A stretch of 64,000 bases of DNA from Nocardioides sp. T2.26MG-1 (GTDB lineage: Bacteria > Actinomycetota > Actinomycetes > Propionibacteriales > Nocardioidaceae): NCBI RefSeq assembly GCF_950101795.1, contig NZ_CATNLZ010000037.1, positions 104,576 to 168,575 on the forward strand, given 5' to 3'. Position numbers and translations under genes: made by a program. Positions 25,243 through 33,896 of the stretch are shown here, one piece after another. Each line of letters begins with the position of its first letter. Position 1 is the first letter of the stretch. The notes beneath the pieces are model-generated. The model saw nothing but the letters and a program-made list of their open reading frames with translations. It did no database searches and had not been told where the DNA came from.

Positions 25243-27039
25243 CTATCGCGCCGGCTGGTGGACGGTCGTCAGGGTGCGGCTGCGCTCCCCGAACGGCACC
25301 AGGGAGAGCCGGGACTGGTTGACCGCGTCGTGGATCGCGAGGTGGCGGGTCGCGCCGGCGACCGGACAGCTCCACTCGCCGTCGACGTCGATCAGGCGCA
25401 CGCCGGGGGACTCGAGCCAGCGCAGGACCTTCTCGGTCTCCTCGGCGGTGGCGGCGGGCACCGGGCCCGGCGCGGTGGCCACGGTCTCGGCCGAGAGGCG
25501 CAGCGTCGCGACGTAGGAGTGGGCGTCGGCGCCGGGCGGGATCACGCCGGCGGCCGCGAGGCGGCCGTGGCGCACCACGTGCACCGCCCACCGGCCGTCG
25601 TCGTCGCGCCGGGCCGCCACCACCTCGGGACACCGGGTGAGCGCGGAGAGCCGCTGGGTGCGGGCCGCGGCCCGCACGAACGCCGCCAGCCGGTCGCGGT
25701 GGACGCCGGCCTCCTCGAAGCGCTCGTCGGCGGCCAGCGCCGCCATCTTGGCGTTGATGGTCTCGACCACCTCGTCGGGCCGCCGGAGCACGGAGTCGCG
25801 CAGCTGGCGGACGACGGCGGCGTACGCCGGCTCGTCGACGCTGCCGTCGCACGGGGCCAGGCACCGGTCCATCTCGGCGAGCACGCACGGCGCCCGCCCG
25901 CCGGAGCCGGAGGGGTCGCGGGGCAGCCGGTCGGAGCACTGCCGGACGGGGAACGTCTCGTGGAGCGCGGCCAGGCACTTCTCGGCGGTCTTCTTCGACG
26001 AGAACGGGCCGAGGTAGTCGGCGTCGTCATCGAGCACCCGGCGCACCAGCGAGAGCCGGGGCCAGGGCTCGCGGGTGAGCTTGATGAAGTGGACCTTCTC
26101 TGGGAACCGGGAGCGGCGGTTGTACTTCGGCTTGTGCTCGGCGATCAGCCGCAGCTCGCGGACCTCGGCCTCGAGCGCGGTCGCACACTCGATGCCGTCG
26201 ACCGAGGCGGCGATGCCGACCATCTCGCCCATCCGCGATCGGGTCTCGGAGGCGGTGAAGTAGGAGCGGACCCGGGTGCGCAGGTCGCGGGAGGTGCCGA
26301 CGTAGAGCACCCGGGAGCGGTCGTCGCGGAACAGGTAGACGCCCGGGGCGTGGGGGAGCGCCTCGGCGAGGTGGCGCTTGCGGCGCTGGGCGGAGCTGAC
26401 CCGGGAGGAGAACGTCTGGAGCTCCTCGAGCGTGTGCACCCCGACGCCGCCGAGCCGCTCCATCAGCCCGTGCAGGACGTCCACGGTGGCCCGGGCGTCG
26501 GACAGGGCCCGGTGGTTGGGCGTGGTCGTGGAGTTGAACGCCTTGGCCAGCGAGGACAGCTTGCAGTTGGGCGCGTCGTCGCGGGTGACGACCCGGCGGG
26601 CGAGCCGGGCGGTGTCGAGCACCTCGAACCGCGGCCACGCACGCCCCTGCTGCTCGGCGAAGTGGCGCAGGAAGCCGACGTCGAACGGGGCGTTGTGGGC
26701 GACCAGGACGGTGCCGGCGGCGAACTCCAGGAACGCCGGGAGCGCGGACTCGATCGGCGGCGCGTCGACCACCATGGAGTTGCTGATGCCGGTGAGGACC
26801 GCGATGAACGCGGGGATCTCGGTGCGCGGGTTGACCAGCGTCTGGAACTCGCCGAGCACCTCGCCGCCGCGGACCTTGACCGCGCCGATCTCGGTGATCA
26901 TCGAGCCGCCGTCGGGCGAGCCGCCGGTGGTCTCCAGGTCGACCACGCAGAACGTGATGTCGCGCAGCGGGCGGCCCAGCTCGTCGAAGCTGCGCTGCGA
27001 CTCCCACCGGGAGGTCGCCTCTCGAACGCCGCTGGCCAT
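25243..27039 (-). CDS. DEDDh exonuclease fused to UvrC-like GIY-YIG domain
   Basis: A 598-residue two-part nuclease. Residues about 28-200 form a DnaQ/pol III epsilon-type 3'-5' exonuclease: VVDLETTGG, HNAPFDVGFLRHF, and NHRALSDARATVD carrying the last His and Asp. Residues about 225-310 form a GIY-YIG domain (PGVYLFRDDRSRVLYVGTS). The following region resembles the UvrC N-terminal half with its Cys-rich segment, but the RNase H-like and HhH ends of UvrC are absent. This fusion is known in actinobacteria and implied in DNA repair. The ATG is 7 nt after a TAGCGT box. Confidence 0.93.
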   Translation of the reverse strand: MASGVREATSRWESQRSFDELGRPLRDITFCVVDLETTGGSPDGGSMITEIGAVKVRGGEVLGEFQTLVNPRTEIPAFIAVLTGISNSMVVDAPPIESALPAFLEFAAGTVLVAHNAPFDVGFLRHFAEQQGRAWPRFEVLDTARLARRVVTRDDAPNCKLSSLAKAFNSTTTPNHRALSDARATVDVLHGLMERLGGVGVHTLEELQTFSSRVSSAQRRKRHLAEALPHAPGVYLFRDDRSRVLYVGTSRDLRTRVRSYFTASETRSRMGEMVGIAASVDGIECATALEAEVRELRLIAEHKPKYNRRSRFPEKVHFIKLTREPWPRLSLVRRVLDDDADYLGPFSSKKTAEKCLAALHETFPVRQCSDRLPRDPSGSGGRAPCVLAEMDRCLAPCDGSVDEPAYAAVVRQLRDSVLRRPDEVVETINAKMAALAADERFEEAGVHRDRLAAFVRAAARTQRLSALTRCPEVVAARRDDDGRWAVHVVRHGRLAAAGVIPPGADAHSYVATLRLSAETVATAPGPVPAATAEETEKVLRWLESPGVRLIDVDGEWSCPVAGATRHLAIHDAVNQSRLSLVPFGERSRTLTTVHQPAR

Positions 27040-27046
27040 GTCACTG

Positions 27047-27052
27047 ACGCTA
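27047..27052 (-). promoter_or_regulatory. Candidate -10 box of the DEDDh/UvrC-like gene (leaderless)
   Basis: TAGCGT on the minus strand, 7 nt before the ATG at 27039, which fits a leaderless mRNA. Confidence 0.4.
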
Positions 27053-27168
27053 GATCCGGCCACCGACAATCCCGGGGAGACGCGCGGTTGCGAGGAATAG
27101 GCTGTGGTCTCGACGGGCACCGACCGCCGACCACAGATCACCGACCACCGAGGACCGAGAGGAGCGCG

Positions 27169-27444
27169 ATGACCACCGGGATCCCCGACGCCGGTCACCG
27201 TTGGCGCTGCTCGGGCTGCGGCAACCTCACCCGATTCGACGTCACCCGGACCAGCCGGACGACGGAGTTCTGGCACTTCGACCTCGCGGGCGACCACCGG
27301 GTCGAGGAGACCCGGGTCCGCGACGAGTCGGTCGAGGCCGTGACCTGCCGCTGGTGCGGCCGGTCCGACGCGATCGAGGTCGTGCCCCGCCACCAGACCC
27401 AGCCCTCGGGGGAGCCGGCCGGCGTCGACACCGGGCCGAGCTGA
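27169..27444 (+). CDS. Small zinc-ribbon protein
   Basis: A 91-residue protein with two CxxC pairs (CSGCGN and CRWCGR) about 35 residues apart, making a likely zinc ribbon, and a disordered C-terminal tail. The ATG follows a good GAGAGGA ribosome site. It is 10 nt upstream of the NYN-domain gene, so probably in one transcript; an RNA- or nucleic-acid-binding role is a guess from that neighbour. Confidence 0.75.
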   Translation: MTTGIPDAGHRWRCSGCGNLTRFDVTRTSRTTEFWHFDLAGDHRVEETRVRDESVEAVTCRWCGRSDAIEVVPRHQTQPSGEPAGVDTGPS

Positions 27445-27454
27445 CGGGCCGGCC

Positions 27455-28735
27455 GTGTCCGATCCAGTGCTCCGCTCGCTCGGCGAGCTCCCGGAGCCGG
27501 TCCGCGCTCGCGTCGTCGCCCTGACCGCCGACACGCTCCCCGACGTGCCCCGGCTGCCCGCCGCCGTACGCCGGGTCGCCGACTTCGCGCCCGCCCGCCG
27601 GGCCCGCCTGGGCGGTACCGCGATCGCCGAGGCGCTCGCCGACGACGAGTTCCGCTCGCGCGTCGGCACCCAGGTGGCGGCGCGGGTGCCGGCCGAGCCG
27701 GCCGACGATCCGGCCACCGAGGCCGCCCGCCAGTGGCTGACCCGGCCCGAGGGCTGGGAGGCGAGCCTCGACGACGCCGTACGCCGGGTGGCGGAGCGCA
27801 CCGAGACCACGGCCCCGGACCGCGCCGACCGTGAGGTCGAGCGGCTGCGCTCCCGGCTCGCCGACGCCGAGCAGGCGCTGCGCGACCTGCGGGCCGCACA
27901 CCGGGCCCAGGTCGAGGAGTACAAGGCGGACAACGCCGCGCTGCGGCGCAAGCTCGGCGACACCCGGGCCGCCGAGCGTGAGGCACGGGGCCTGGCCCAG
28001 GAGGCGGCCGAGGCGCGGGAGGCAGCGGAGGCGGAGGCCGCGGAGCGGTGCGCGGCCCTGGAGAAGGACAACCGCCGGTTGCGGGGGCTGGTCGAGCGGT
28101 TCGAGTCCGAGGCGGCCCGGGACCGCCGGGACGCCCGCTCCGACCGCGACGACGCGACCCTGCGCGCCCGGGTGCTGCTCGACACCGTGATCGACGCCGC
28201 GACCGGCCTGCGCCGTGAGCTCGCCCTGCCGACCGTCGCCGGCGCGCCGGGCGACCGGGTCGAGGCGGACCTCGCGGCCGCCGGCAGCCGCGACCCGAGC
28301 TCCGCCGGGGCGCTCGGTGCCTCGAGCGCGGCGCTGCTCGAGCAGTTCCTCGCGATGCCGCAGGCCCGGCTGCTCGTCGACGGCTACAACCTCACCAAGA
28401 CCGCGTGGCCGACCGCGCCGCTGGAGGCCCAGCGCAACCGGCTGGTCACCGCGCTCGCGCCGCTGGTCGCGCGCACCCGGGCCGAGACCACCGTGGTGTT
28501 CGACGCGGCCGACACCGACCACCGGCCGCCGGTGCACGCCCCGCGCGGCGTCAAGGTGCTCTTCAGCCCGCGCGGGGTGATCGCCGACGACGTGCTCCGC
28601 GACCTGGTCGCGGCCGAGCCGGCCGGCCGGGTCGTCGTGGTGGTGACCGACGACCGGGCGGTCGCCGACGACGTCGCCCGCGACGGCGCCCGGGTGGTCT
28701 CGCCCGGCGCGCTCGTGGAGCTGCTCGCCCGATAG
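27455..28735 (+). CDS. NYN-domain ribonuclease-like protein (YacP/Rae1 type) with coiled coil
   Basis: A 426-residue protein. The N-terminal 125 residues are helical. A long Glu/Ala/Arg coiled coil spans about 130-230, and the NYN (PIN-like) domain lies at about 300-426. Catalytic-site acids are visible in LLVDGYNLTK, VVFDAADTD, GVIADDVLRDL and VVTDDRAVADDV. It resembles the YacP/Rae1 endoribonucleases associated with translation. The coiled coil may tether it to a partner. The GTG start lies 10 nt after the zinc-ribbon gene. Confidence 0.85.
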   Translation: MSDPVLRSLGELPEPVRARVVALTADTLPDVPRLPAAVRRVADFAPARRARLGGTAIAEALADDEFRSRVGTQVAARVPAEPADDPATEAARQWLTRPEGWEASLDDAVRRVAERTETTAPDRADREVERLRSRLADAEQALRDLRAAHRAQVEEYKADNAALRRKLGDTRAAEREARGLAQEAAEAREAAEAEAAERCAALEKDNRRLRGLVERFESEAARDRRDARSDRDDATLRARVLLDTVIDAATGLRRELALPTVAGAPGDRVEADLAAAGSRDPSSAGALGASSAALLEQFLAMPQARLLVDGYNLTKTAWPTAPLEAQRNRLVTALAPLVARTRAETTVVFDAADTDHRPPVHAPRGVKVLFSPRGVIADDVLRDLVAAEPAGRVVVVVTDDRAVADDVARDGARVVSPGALVELLAR

Positions 28736-28805
28736 CCACGCCCGGCTCACGGGCACGTCGTGGCGACGTCGCGGCGCGTTCACCCGCCCTCGCGACCATG
28801 CGGGC

Positions 28806-29726
28806 ATGCTGTGGGTCGTCGTACCGGCGCTGGACGAGGCCGAGAACCTGCGGGTGCTGGTGCCCCGCATCGCCGCCGAGGTCGCCACCTTCGCCCCCTC
28901 GGGTCGGGTGCTGGTGGTCGACGACGGCTCCACCGACGACACGGGCAAGACCGTGGCCCGGCTGATGGCCGAGCACCCGGAGGTCGAGCTCGAGACGCTG
29001 CGGCACAACCTCGGCAAGGCGGCGGCGCTCCAGCGCGGCTTCCGAAGGGCCCTCGACGGCGGCGCCGACGTGGTGGTGATGATGGACGCCGACGGCCAGG
29101 ACGACCCGGCCGAGCTGAGCCGGCTCCTCGAGCGGATCGACGGGGGCGCCGACCTGGTCACCGGGGCCCGGCTGGTGCGCCAGGACCGGTTCGTGAAGCG
29201 GACCACCTCGCGCCTCTACAACCGGACCACCGGGCTGCTCTCCGGGGCGCCGGGACGGGACTTCAACTCCGGCTACAAGGCGATGCGCGCGGCAGTGGCC
29301 GAGGACGTCTCACCGATGCTGTACGGCGAGATGCACCGCTACCTGACGGTGATCGCGCACGGGATGGGCTACCGGGTCACCGAGGTGCCGGTGCAGCACC
29401 ACGCCCGGATGTCGGGGTCGAGCAAGTACGGCCTGGCCCGGTTCTGGCGGGGCTTCGCCGACCTGCTCACGGTCCGCTTCCTGCTCAGCTACGAGCACCG
29501 TCCCTCGCACCTGTTCGGGGCTCTCGGCATGGCGAGCCTGCTGCTCGGGTTCCTGACGCTCGGCTACCTCACGGTGGTCAAGGTGCTCGGGGAGCCGATC
29601 GGGGACCGTCCGCTGCTGATCGCGGGCGTGCTGATGGTGATGGTGGGCCTGCAGCTCACGCTGTTCGGGCTGCTCGCCGAGATGGTCGTGCACGCGCGCA
29701 ACCGGGGCCTGGGCCAGCGCACGTGA
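28806..29726 (+). CDS. Family 2 glycosyltransferase, dolichyl-phosphate-sugar synthase-like
   Basis: A 306-residue GT-A enzyme. The nucleotide-sugar site is in VPALDEAENL, VVDDGSTDD and the DxD-like MDADGQDDP; the acceptor region is GRDFNSGYKAMR. Two C-terminal membrane helices (about 235-260 and 270-295) resemble ArnC/GtrB enzymes that load a sugar on polyprenyl phosphate. It overlaps the downstream GT-C-like gene by 4 bp, which fits a loader/transferase pair. Confidence 0.88.
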   Translation: MLWVVVPALDEAENLRVLVPRIAAEVATFAPSGRVLVVDDGSTDDTGKTVARLMAEHPEVELETLRHNLGKAAALQRGFRRALDGGADVVVMMDADGQDDPAELSRLLERIDGGADLVTGARLVRQDRFVKRTTSRLYNRTTGLLSGAPGRDFNSGYKAMRAAVAEDVSPMLYGEMHRYLTVIAHGMGYRVTEVPVQHHARMSGSSKYGLARFWRGFADLLTVRFLLSYEHRPSHLFGALGMASLLLGFLTLGYLTVVKVLGEPIGDRPLLIAGVLMVMVGLQLTLFGLLAEMVVHARNRGLGQRT

Positions 29727-31693
29727 GCGCCCCCGTCCCGCGGCCGCTGCTCCTCGCGGCCGGGGCCGTCCTCGTCTGCGCGACCGTGCTGGTCTTCGCC
29801 GGTGGCTGGCGGATCGGGGTGTCCTGGGACGAGACCTACCACGTGCTGCGGATGCGCACCTACCTCGGCAGCTCGGGCTGGTACGTCCTCCAGCAGGACC
29901 TGCACGGCGACGCCCCCGGCTCGTGGGCCGGGACGGTCCACGTCTACGGGCCGGTGACGATGCTGCTGCTGCACGGCCTGGGCCTGCTGACCGGCGTCGA
30001 CGGCGCCGGCGAGGTGTCGGCGAGCGCCACGGCGTACGCCGTACGCCACCTCGGCGTCGGCCTGCTCGCGCTCCCGGCCCTGGCCGGGGTGGCGGCGCTG
30101 GCGCGGCTGGCGCTGCGCTCGTGGAGCTGGGGCCTGGTCGCGGCCGCGGCGCTCGCCGCGATGCCGGCGTGGACCGGGCACGCGATGTTCAACCTCAAGG
30201 ACGTGCCCGTGGCCAGCGGCTACACGCTCGCCACCCTGGGCTTCGCGGTGGTCGCGACCACGGGGCGGCGTGCGCGGATGGCGGCCGGCGCCGCGACCGC
30301 CGCCGCCGGCGCGGTGCTCGCCGCGGGCACCCGCCCCGGCATCTGGCCGGGCCTGGCCCTCGCGGCGCTGGCCGCGCTGCTGCTCGGCCGCGGCGACCGG
30401 GTCGCGCGGTCGGTCGCCGTCGCGGCGGCGGTCGCCGCCGGCGTCGGCGTGGTCGCGCTGGTCTACCCGGCGCCGTTCGGCTCGCCGCTGGAGGCCCTGA
30501 CCGGATCGGTGTCGGAGTCCTCGAGGTTCGGCGGGTCCAGCGGCAGCCGGTGGTACATCCCGGCGTTCCTGGTCACGGAGGTGCCGACCCTGCTGCTCCT
30601 CCTCGGCGGCCTCGGCGCGGTCCTCGCGGTACGGCGGCTCCGCGCCGACCCCGCCCGCGTGGTGCTGGCGATGGTGCTGCTGCAGGCGTTCGCGCTGCCG
30701 CTGCTGGCGATCGCGCGCGGCTCCAACCTCTACAACGGCCTGCGCCAGCTGCTGTTCGCCTACCCGGCGCTCGCGGTGCTCGCCACCGTCGGCATCGCGG
30801 CGGTGGCCGCGCGCCCCCGCGGGTGGCCGCTCGCGGCGCTCGCGCTGGTCGTCCCCCTCGTGGTCCAGGTCCAGCTGTTCCCCTACGGCTACGCCTACTC
30901 CAGCCTCCCGGCCGCGGCGATCGCGCCGGCCGTGGGGGAGCGGTGGCCGACGTACGACCTGCCGACGGACTACTGGCGCACCAGCGTGCGCGAGCTGGCG
31001 CCCTCGATCCCGCGCGGCGGGTTCGTGGTCTGCCAGCCGCACACCGAGGACGGCGCGTTCATGCGCGTCTCGAACGACGGCCGGGAGAACTGCGCGACGT
31101 ACCTGATCGGTCCTCTCGCGGCCTACGACGACCAGCGCCGCGGCTCCTGGGAGGCGGCGCCGACCGAGTTCCTCGCCACGGTGAGCGGGGTGGACCGGAT
31201 CGGTGACAACTGCACCCGGTTCGCCGACGTGACCCGGTGGCTGTGGTGGCACCGGGTGACGATGTCGTACGCCGCCCGCTGCGAGCTGGTGCTCGCGGAC
31301 TACCCGGCCGGTGGCCTCGACCTCGACCACGGCGGCAACGGCGGCGACGTGATGCTGGACGGCTGGGCGGTCCACCACGACGACCCGGGCATCGGGCTCG
31401 AGCTCGACCGGGCCGGGCTCGGGTTCGTGCTGCCCGACTGGGCCCGCGGCCGCGACCTGGTGCTGCGCGGCACCGCCCTGGGACGCGCTGGGATCGGCCT
31501 CGAGGTCAACGGCTCGCCCGTCGAGGTGAGCGGCACGGGCGAGGAGTTCGCCGCGCGGGTGCCGGCGCCGCTGGCCGCTGCGTACGGCGCGGACCGGCTG
31601 CTGATCACGGTGAGCGACACCGACTCCAACGCCGACGAGGCCCTGCGCCTGCTGACGCTGCGAGTCGAGACGGCAACGAAGGAGGACCGGTGA
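29723..31693 (+). CDS. GT-C-fold membrane glycosyltransferase-like protein
   Basis: A 656-residue protein with about 10-11 helices in the first 400 residues. The first external loop carries acidic residues (GVSWDETYHVLRMRTY) in the place where ArnT/PMT-type enzymes bind polyprenyl-phospho-sugar; NLKDVPVASGY and GTRPGIWPGL are also PMT-like. The C-terminal 230 residues are extracytoplasmic and beta-rich with several Cys. The start is coupled to the GT2 gene and the stop to the methyltransferase gene. Acceptor (protein, lipid or glycan) unknown. Confidence 0.8.
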   Translation: MSAPVPRPLLLAAGAVLVCATVLVFAGGWRIGVSWDETYHVLRMRTYLGSSGWYVLQQDLHGDAPGSWAGTVHVYGPVTMLLLHGLGLLTGVDGAGEVSASATAYAVRHLGVGLLALPALAGVAALARLALRSWSWGLVAAAALAAMPAWTGHAMFNLKDVPVASGYTLATLGFAVVATTGRRARMAAGAATAAAGAVLAAGTRPGIWPGLALAALAALLLGRGDRVARSVAVAAAVAAGVGVVALVYPAPFGSPLEALTGSVSESSRFGGSSGSRWYIPAFLVTEVPTLLLLLGGLGAVLAVRRLRADPARVVLAMVLLQAFALPLLAIARGSNLYNGLRQLLFAYPALAVLATVGIAAVAARPRGWPLAALALVVPLVVQVQLFPYGYAYSSLPAAAIAPAVGERWPTYDLPTDYWRTSVRELAPSIPRGGFVVCQPHTEDGAFMRVSNDGRENCATYLIGPLAAYDDQRRGSWEAAPTEFLATVSGVDRIGDNCTRFADVTRWLWWHRVTMSYAARCELVLADYPAGGLDLDHGGNGGDVMLDGWAVHHDDPGIGLELDRAGLGFVLPDWARGRDLVLRGTALGRAGIGLEVNGSPVEVSGTGEEFAARVPAPLAAAYGADRLLITVSDTDSNADEALRLLTLRVETATKEDR

Positions 31694-32400
31694 AGAGGAT
31701 CTACATCGCCGCACTGCGGTCGGTCCGGTCGCTGCTCCGGGCGACCGGGCTGCTGCGGCTGCTCGACGCGGCGGCCCGGCGCTCGCGCACCGCGCTGTGG
31801 GTGCGGTCCTGGCTGGCGATCTACGACCTCGACGACATGCTCGCGCTGGACGTCCCGTGGTGGACGCTCGCGTCGGCGGACGCCGTCGAGGACTTCCTGC
31901 GCACCCGGCCGGCCGCGCGCGTGCTCGAGTGGGGCTCGGGAGCCTCGACGGTCTGGCTGGCCCGCCGCGCCGGTGCGGTGGTGACCGTCGAGCACGACCC
32001 GGCGTGGGCGGCACGCACCGCCCGCGCCCTCGCGGCCCGCGACCTCGACAGCGTCGAGCTCCGCGTGGTCGAGCCCCGCCCGGGACCGGGTGGGGTGCGC
32101 TCGGCCAAGCGGGGCTTCGAGGGGCTGGACTTCACGGCGTACGCCGACGCGATCGACGACCTGGACGGCGACTTCGACCTGGTCGTGATCGACGGGCGGG
32201 CCCGGGAGGCCTGCCTGGTGCGGGCCGTCGACCGGATCGCCGACGGCGGGCTGGTGGTGTTCGACAACGTCGACCGGGCCCGCTACCGCGCCGCGGTCGA
32301 GGCTCTGGGGACCCGGCTGCGGGTGCGCTGGACCCGCGGGCGGACGCCGGCGCTGCCCTACCCCACGCGGACCGCCCTGATCTCGCTGGGGCGGCCGTGA
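31690..32400 (+). CDS. SAM-dependent methyltransferase-like protein
   Basis: A 236-residue soluble protein with a Rossmann core. Motif I is VLEWGSGASTVWLARRAG, then VTVEHDPAW, then FDLVVIDGRAR and GGLVVFDNVDR, in the class I methyltransferase order. The N-terminal 50 residues are basic and may lie on the membrane. It is coupled at both ends by 4-bp overlaps inside the surface-glycan-like operon, so the substrate is probably a sugar or lipid of that pathway. Confidence 0.8.
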   Translation: MKRIYIAALRSVRSLLRATGLLRLLDAAARRSRTALWVRSWLAIYDLDDMLALDVPWWTLASADAVEDFLRTRPAARVLEWGSGASTVWLARRAGAVVTVEHDPAWAARTARALAARDLDSVELRVVEPRPGPGGVRSAKRGFEGLDFTAYADAIDDLDGDFDLVVIDGRAREACLVRAVDRIADGGLVVFDNVDRARYRAAVEALGTRLRVRWTRGRTPALPYPTRTALISLGRP

Positions 32401-33332
32401 GCAGGCGCCGCTGGCTGGACGTGCTGCGCGGCGGGTTCCTGGTCGCGGTGCTCGGCTTCGCCTGGTGGGGGCTGCGCGGCCAGGGCGAGGAGCTCGCCGA
32501 CGTCGCGCGGCGCACCTCGCCCCTCGCGCTGGCCTCTGCCGCGGGGCTCGTGGTCGCGGGGCTGCTGGTCACCAGCGTGGCGTGGCTGCGCCTGCTCGAC
32601 GGCTACGGCCACCGGCTGCCACGCGGTGAGGGGCGGGCGGTGTTCTTCGTCGGCCAGCTCGGCAAGTACATCCCGGGCTCGGTGTGGTCGATGGGCGCGC
32701 ACGCGGGGCTGGCCCGCGGGTTCGACGTCCCCCCGCGGGTCACGGTCGGCACGTCGCTGATGTTCCTGTGGCTCAACCTGGCCACGTCCGGTCTCGTGTC
32801 GGGGGCGTTCGCGCTCAGCGGCGCCTGGGACCCCGGGGTCCCGTGGTGGCTGGTCGCGGTCGGCGTGGCCGGGTGCGTGGCCGGGCTGACGCCGTACGCC
32901 GTCAACCGCGCCGGGTCGCTCGTCGCCGGCGCTGGGCGGGCGCTGCGGCTCTCGGTGCCGGAGGTCGGCGTGCTCGTGGCGCTGATGGCGGTGACGTGGA
33001 GCTGCTACGCGGCGGCCCTGCTGGCGCTCGCGCCGGAGCCCTCGGTCGCGCTGTTCCCGGTCGCGGCCGGGGCGTTCACGACCGCGTACGCCGTGGGCGT
33101 GCTGGTCGTGCTCGCGCCGGCGGGGGTGGGCGCTCGCGAGGTCACGCTGATCGCGCTGCTGGCGCCGGTCACCGGGGTCACGACCGCCACGGCGCTCGCG
33201 CTGCTGACCCGGGTGCTGCACACCGGTGGCGACCTGCTGCTGGCGGCGGCGGCGTGGGCGCTGGCCCGCGCGACACGCCGGGAGGTGGCGGTGTCGGGCC
33301 CCGCTGTCGGTGGGCCCTGCGACCGTTCCTGA
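32397..33332 (+). CDS. Flippase-like membrane protein (LPG synthase TM / UPF0104 type)
   Basis: A 311-residue protein with about eight helices. FVGQLGKYIPGSVWSMGAHAGLA and VLAPAGVGAREVTLIALL are signatures of the lysylphosphatidylglycerol-synthase membrane domain family (AglD-like), many of which are linked to lipid or lipid-sugar flipping. It ends the four-gene coupled operon starting with the GT2 gene. Flippase activity is inferred from family and context. Confidence 0.85.
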   Translation: MSRRRWLDVLRGGFLVAVLGFAWWGLRGQGEELADVARRTSPLALASAAGLVVAGLLVTSVAWLRLLDGYGHRLPRGEGRAVFFVGQLGKYIPGSVWSMGAHAGLARGFDVPPRVTVGTSLMFLWLNLATSGLVSGAFALSGAWDPGVPWWLVAVGVAGCVAGLTPYAVNRAGSLVAGAGRALRLSVPEVGVLVALMAVTWSCYAAALLALAPEPSVALFPVAAGAFTTAYAVGVLVVLAPAGVGAREVTLIALLAPVTGVTTATALALLTRVLHTGGDLLLAAAAWALARATRREVAVSGPAVGGPCDRS

Positions 33333-33333
33333 C

Positions 33334-33543
33334 ATGACGACGAGAATCGACTGTGACTCCTGTGAGGTGCGGGGTCTGCACTGCCACGACTGCGTGGTGA
33401 CCGTGCTGCTCGGGCCCCCGCCCGAGCTCACCTTCGACGACGACGAGCGGCGTGCCCTCGACGTCCTCGCCCAGGGCGGGCTGGTCCCACCCCTGCGCCT
33501 GGTCCAGCCCCTCGACGGCCCGGTGGTGGTCGAGTCGGCCTGA
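33334..33543 (+). CDS. Small conserved cysteine-rich protein
   Basis: A 69-residue protein with four Cys and one His in the first 20 residues (CDSCEVRGLHCHDC), likely a metal-binding knuckle, followed by an acidic stretch and a short hydrophobic tail. It starts 2 nt after the flippase-like stop and lies upstream of the c-di-AMP riboswitch. Similar small genes next to NlpC/P60 genes are, as far as I recall, common in actinobacteria. Function unknown. Confidence 0.75.
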   Translation: MTTRIDCDSCEVRGLHCHDCVVTVLLGPPPELTFDDDERRALDVLAQGGLVPPLRLVQPLDGPVVVESA

Positions 33544-33719
33544 GGACGCGAATGCCTCCCTGTGACGGGTGTGACTGGTGTGGCTCCTGGGGCCCGGATG
33601 GGGCAGAGACCGGGCCGACGTGACGAGAAACTCACGGTGACACTCCCCGAAACTTGGCCGCTGCCGACCAGGCGCACTAACGTGTGGCGCTGAGGTGGCC
33701 GTGGTTGTGGATCACTCGG

Positions 33720-33876
33720 ATCCGCGCGGTCACCGCGCTGAGTCCCGGACCGGTTCGCCGGCCCGGGAGCCGGGGAACCATCGGTGGTCCCAGACCACCT
33801 GGGGTGAATCGCCTCTCGAGGCGTAGGGCAAATGTCGTGCCCGAACCCGTCAGCTCACCCGGTAGGCGTACGACGT
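33720..33876 (+). ncRNA. Cyclic di-AMP riboswitch (ydaO-yuaA class)
   Basis: The leader has the conserved ydaO core in order: GCTGAGTCC near 33738, AGCCGGGGAACCA at about 33768-33780, GGGGTGAATCG at 33801-33811, CCGAACCCGTCAGCTCACC at 33841-33859 and GGTAGGCGTACG at 33861-33872. Several local stems are visible between these blocks. It ends about 20 nt before the NlpC/P60 start, as in other actinobacteria where this riboswitch controls cell-wall hydrolases. In known members ligand binding usually turns expression off. Outer limits are approximate. It occupies most of the 354-bp gap; nothing else is clear in 33544-33719. Confidence 0.9.
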
Positions 33877-33896
33877 GCAAGGGAGAGCGCCCGCTC

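Noticed and set aside
33544..33719. Possible small gene before the riboswitch.
   Set aside because: No frame with start, ribosome site and plausible composition; the stretch is best read as untranslated leader and promoter.
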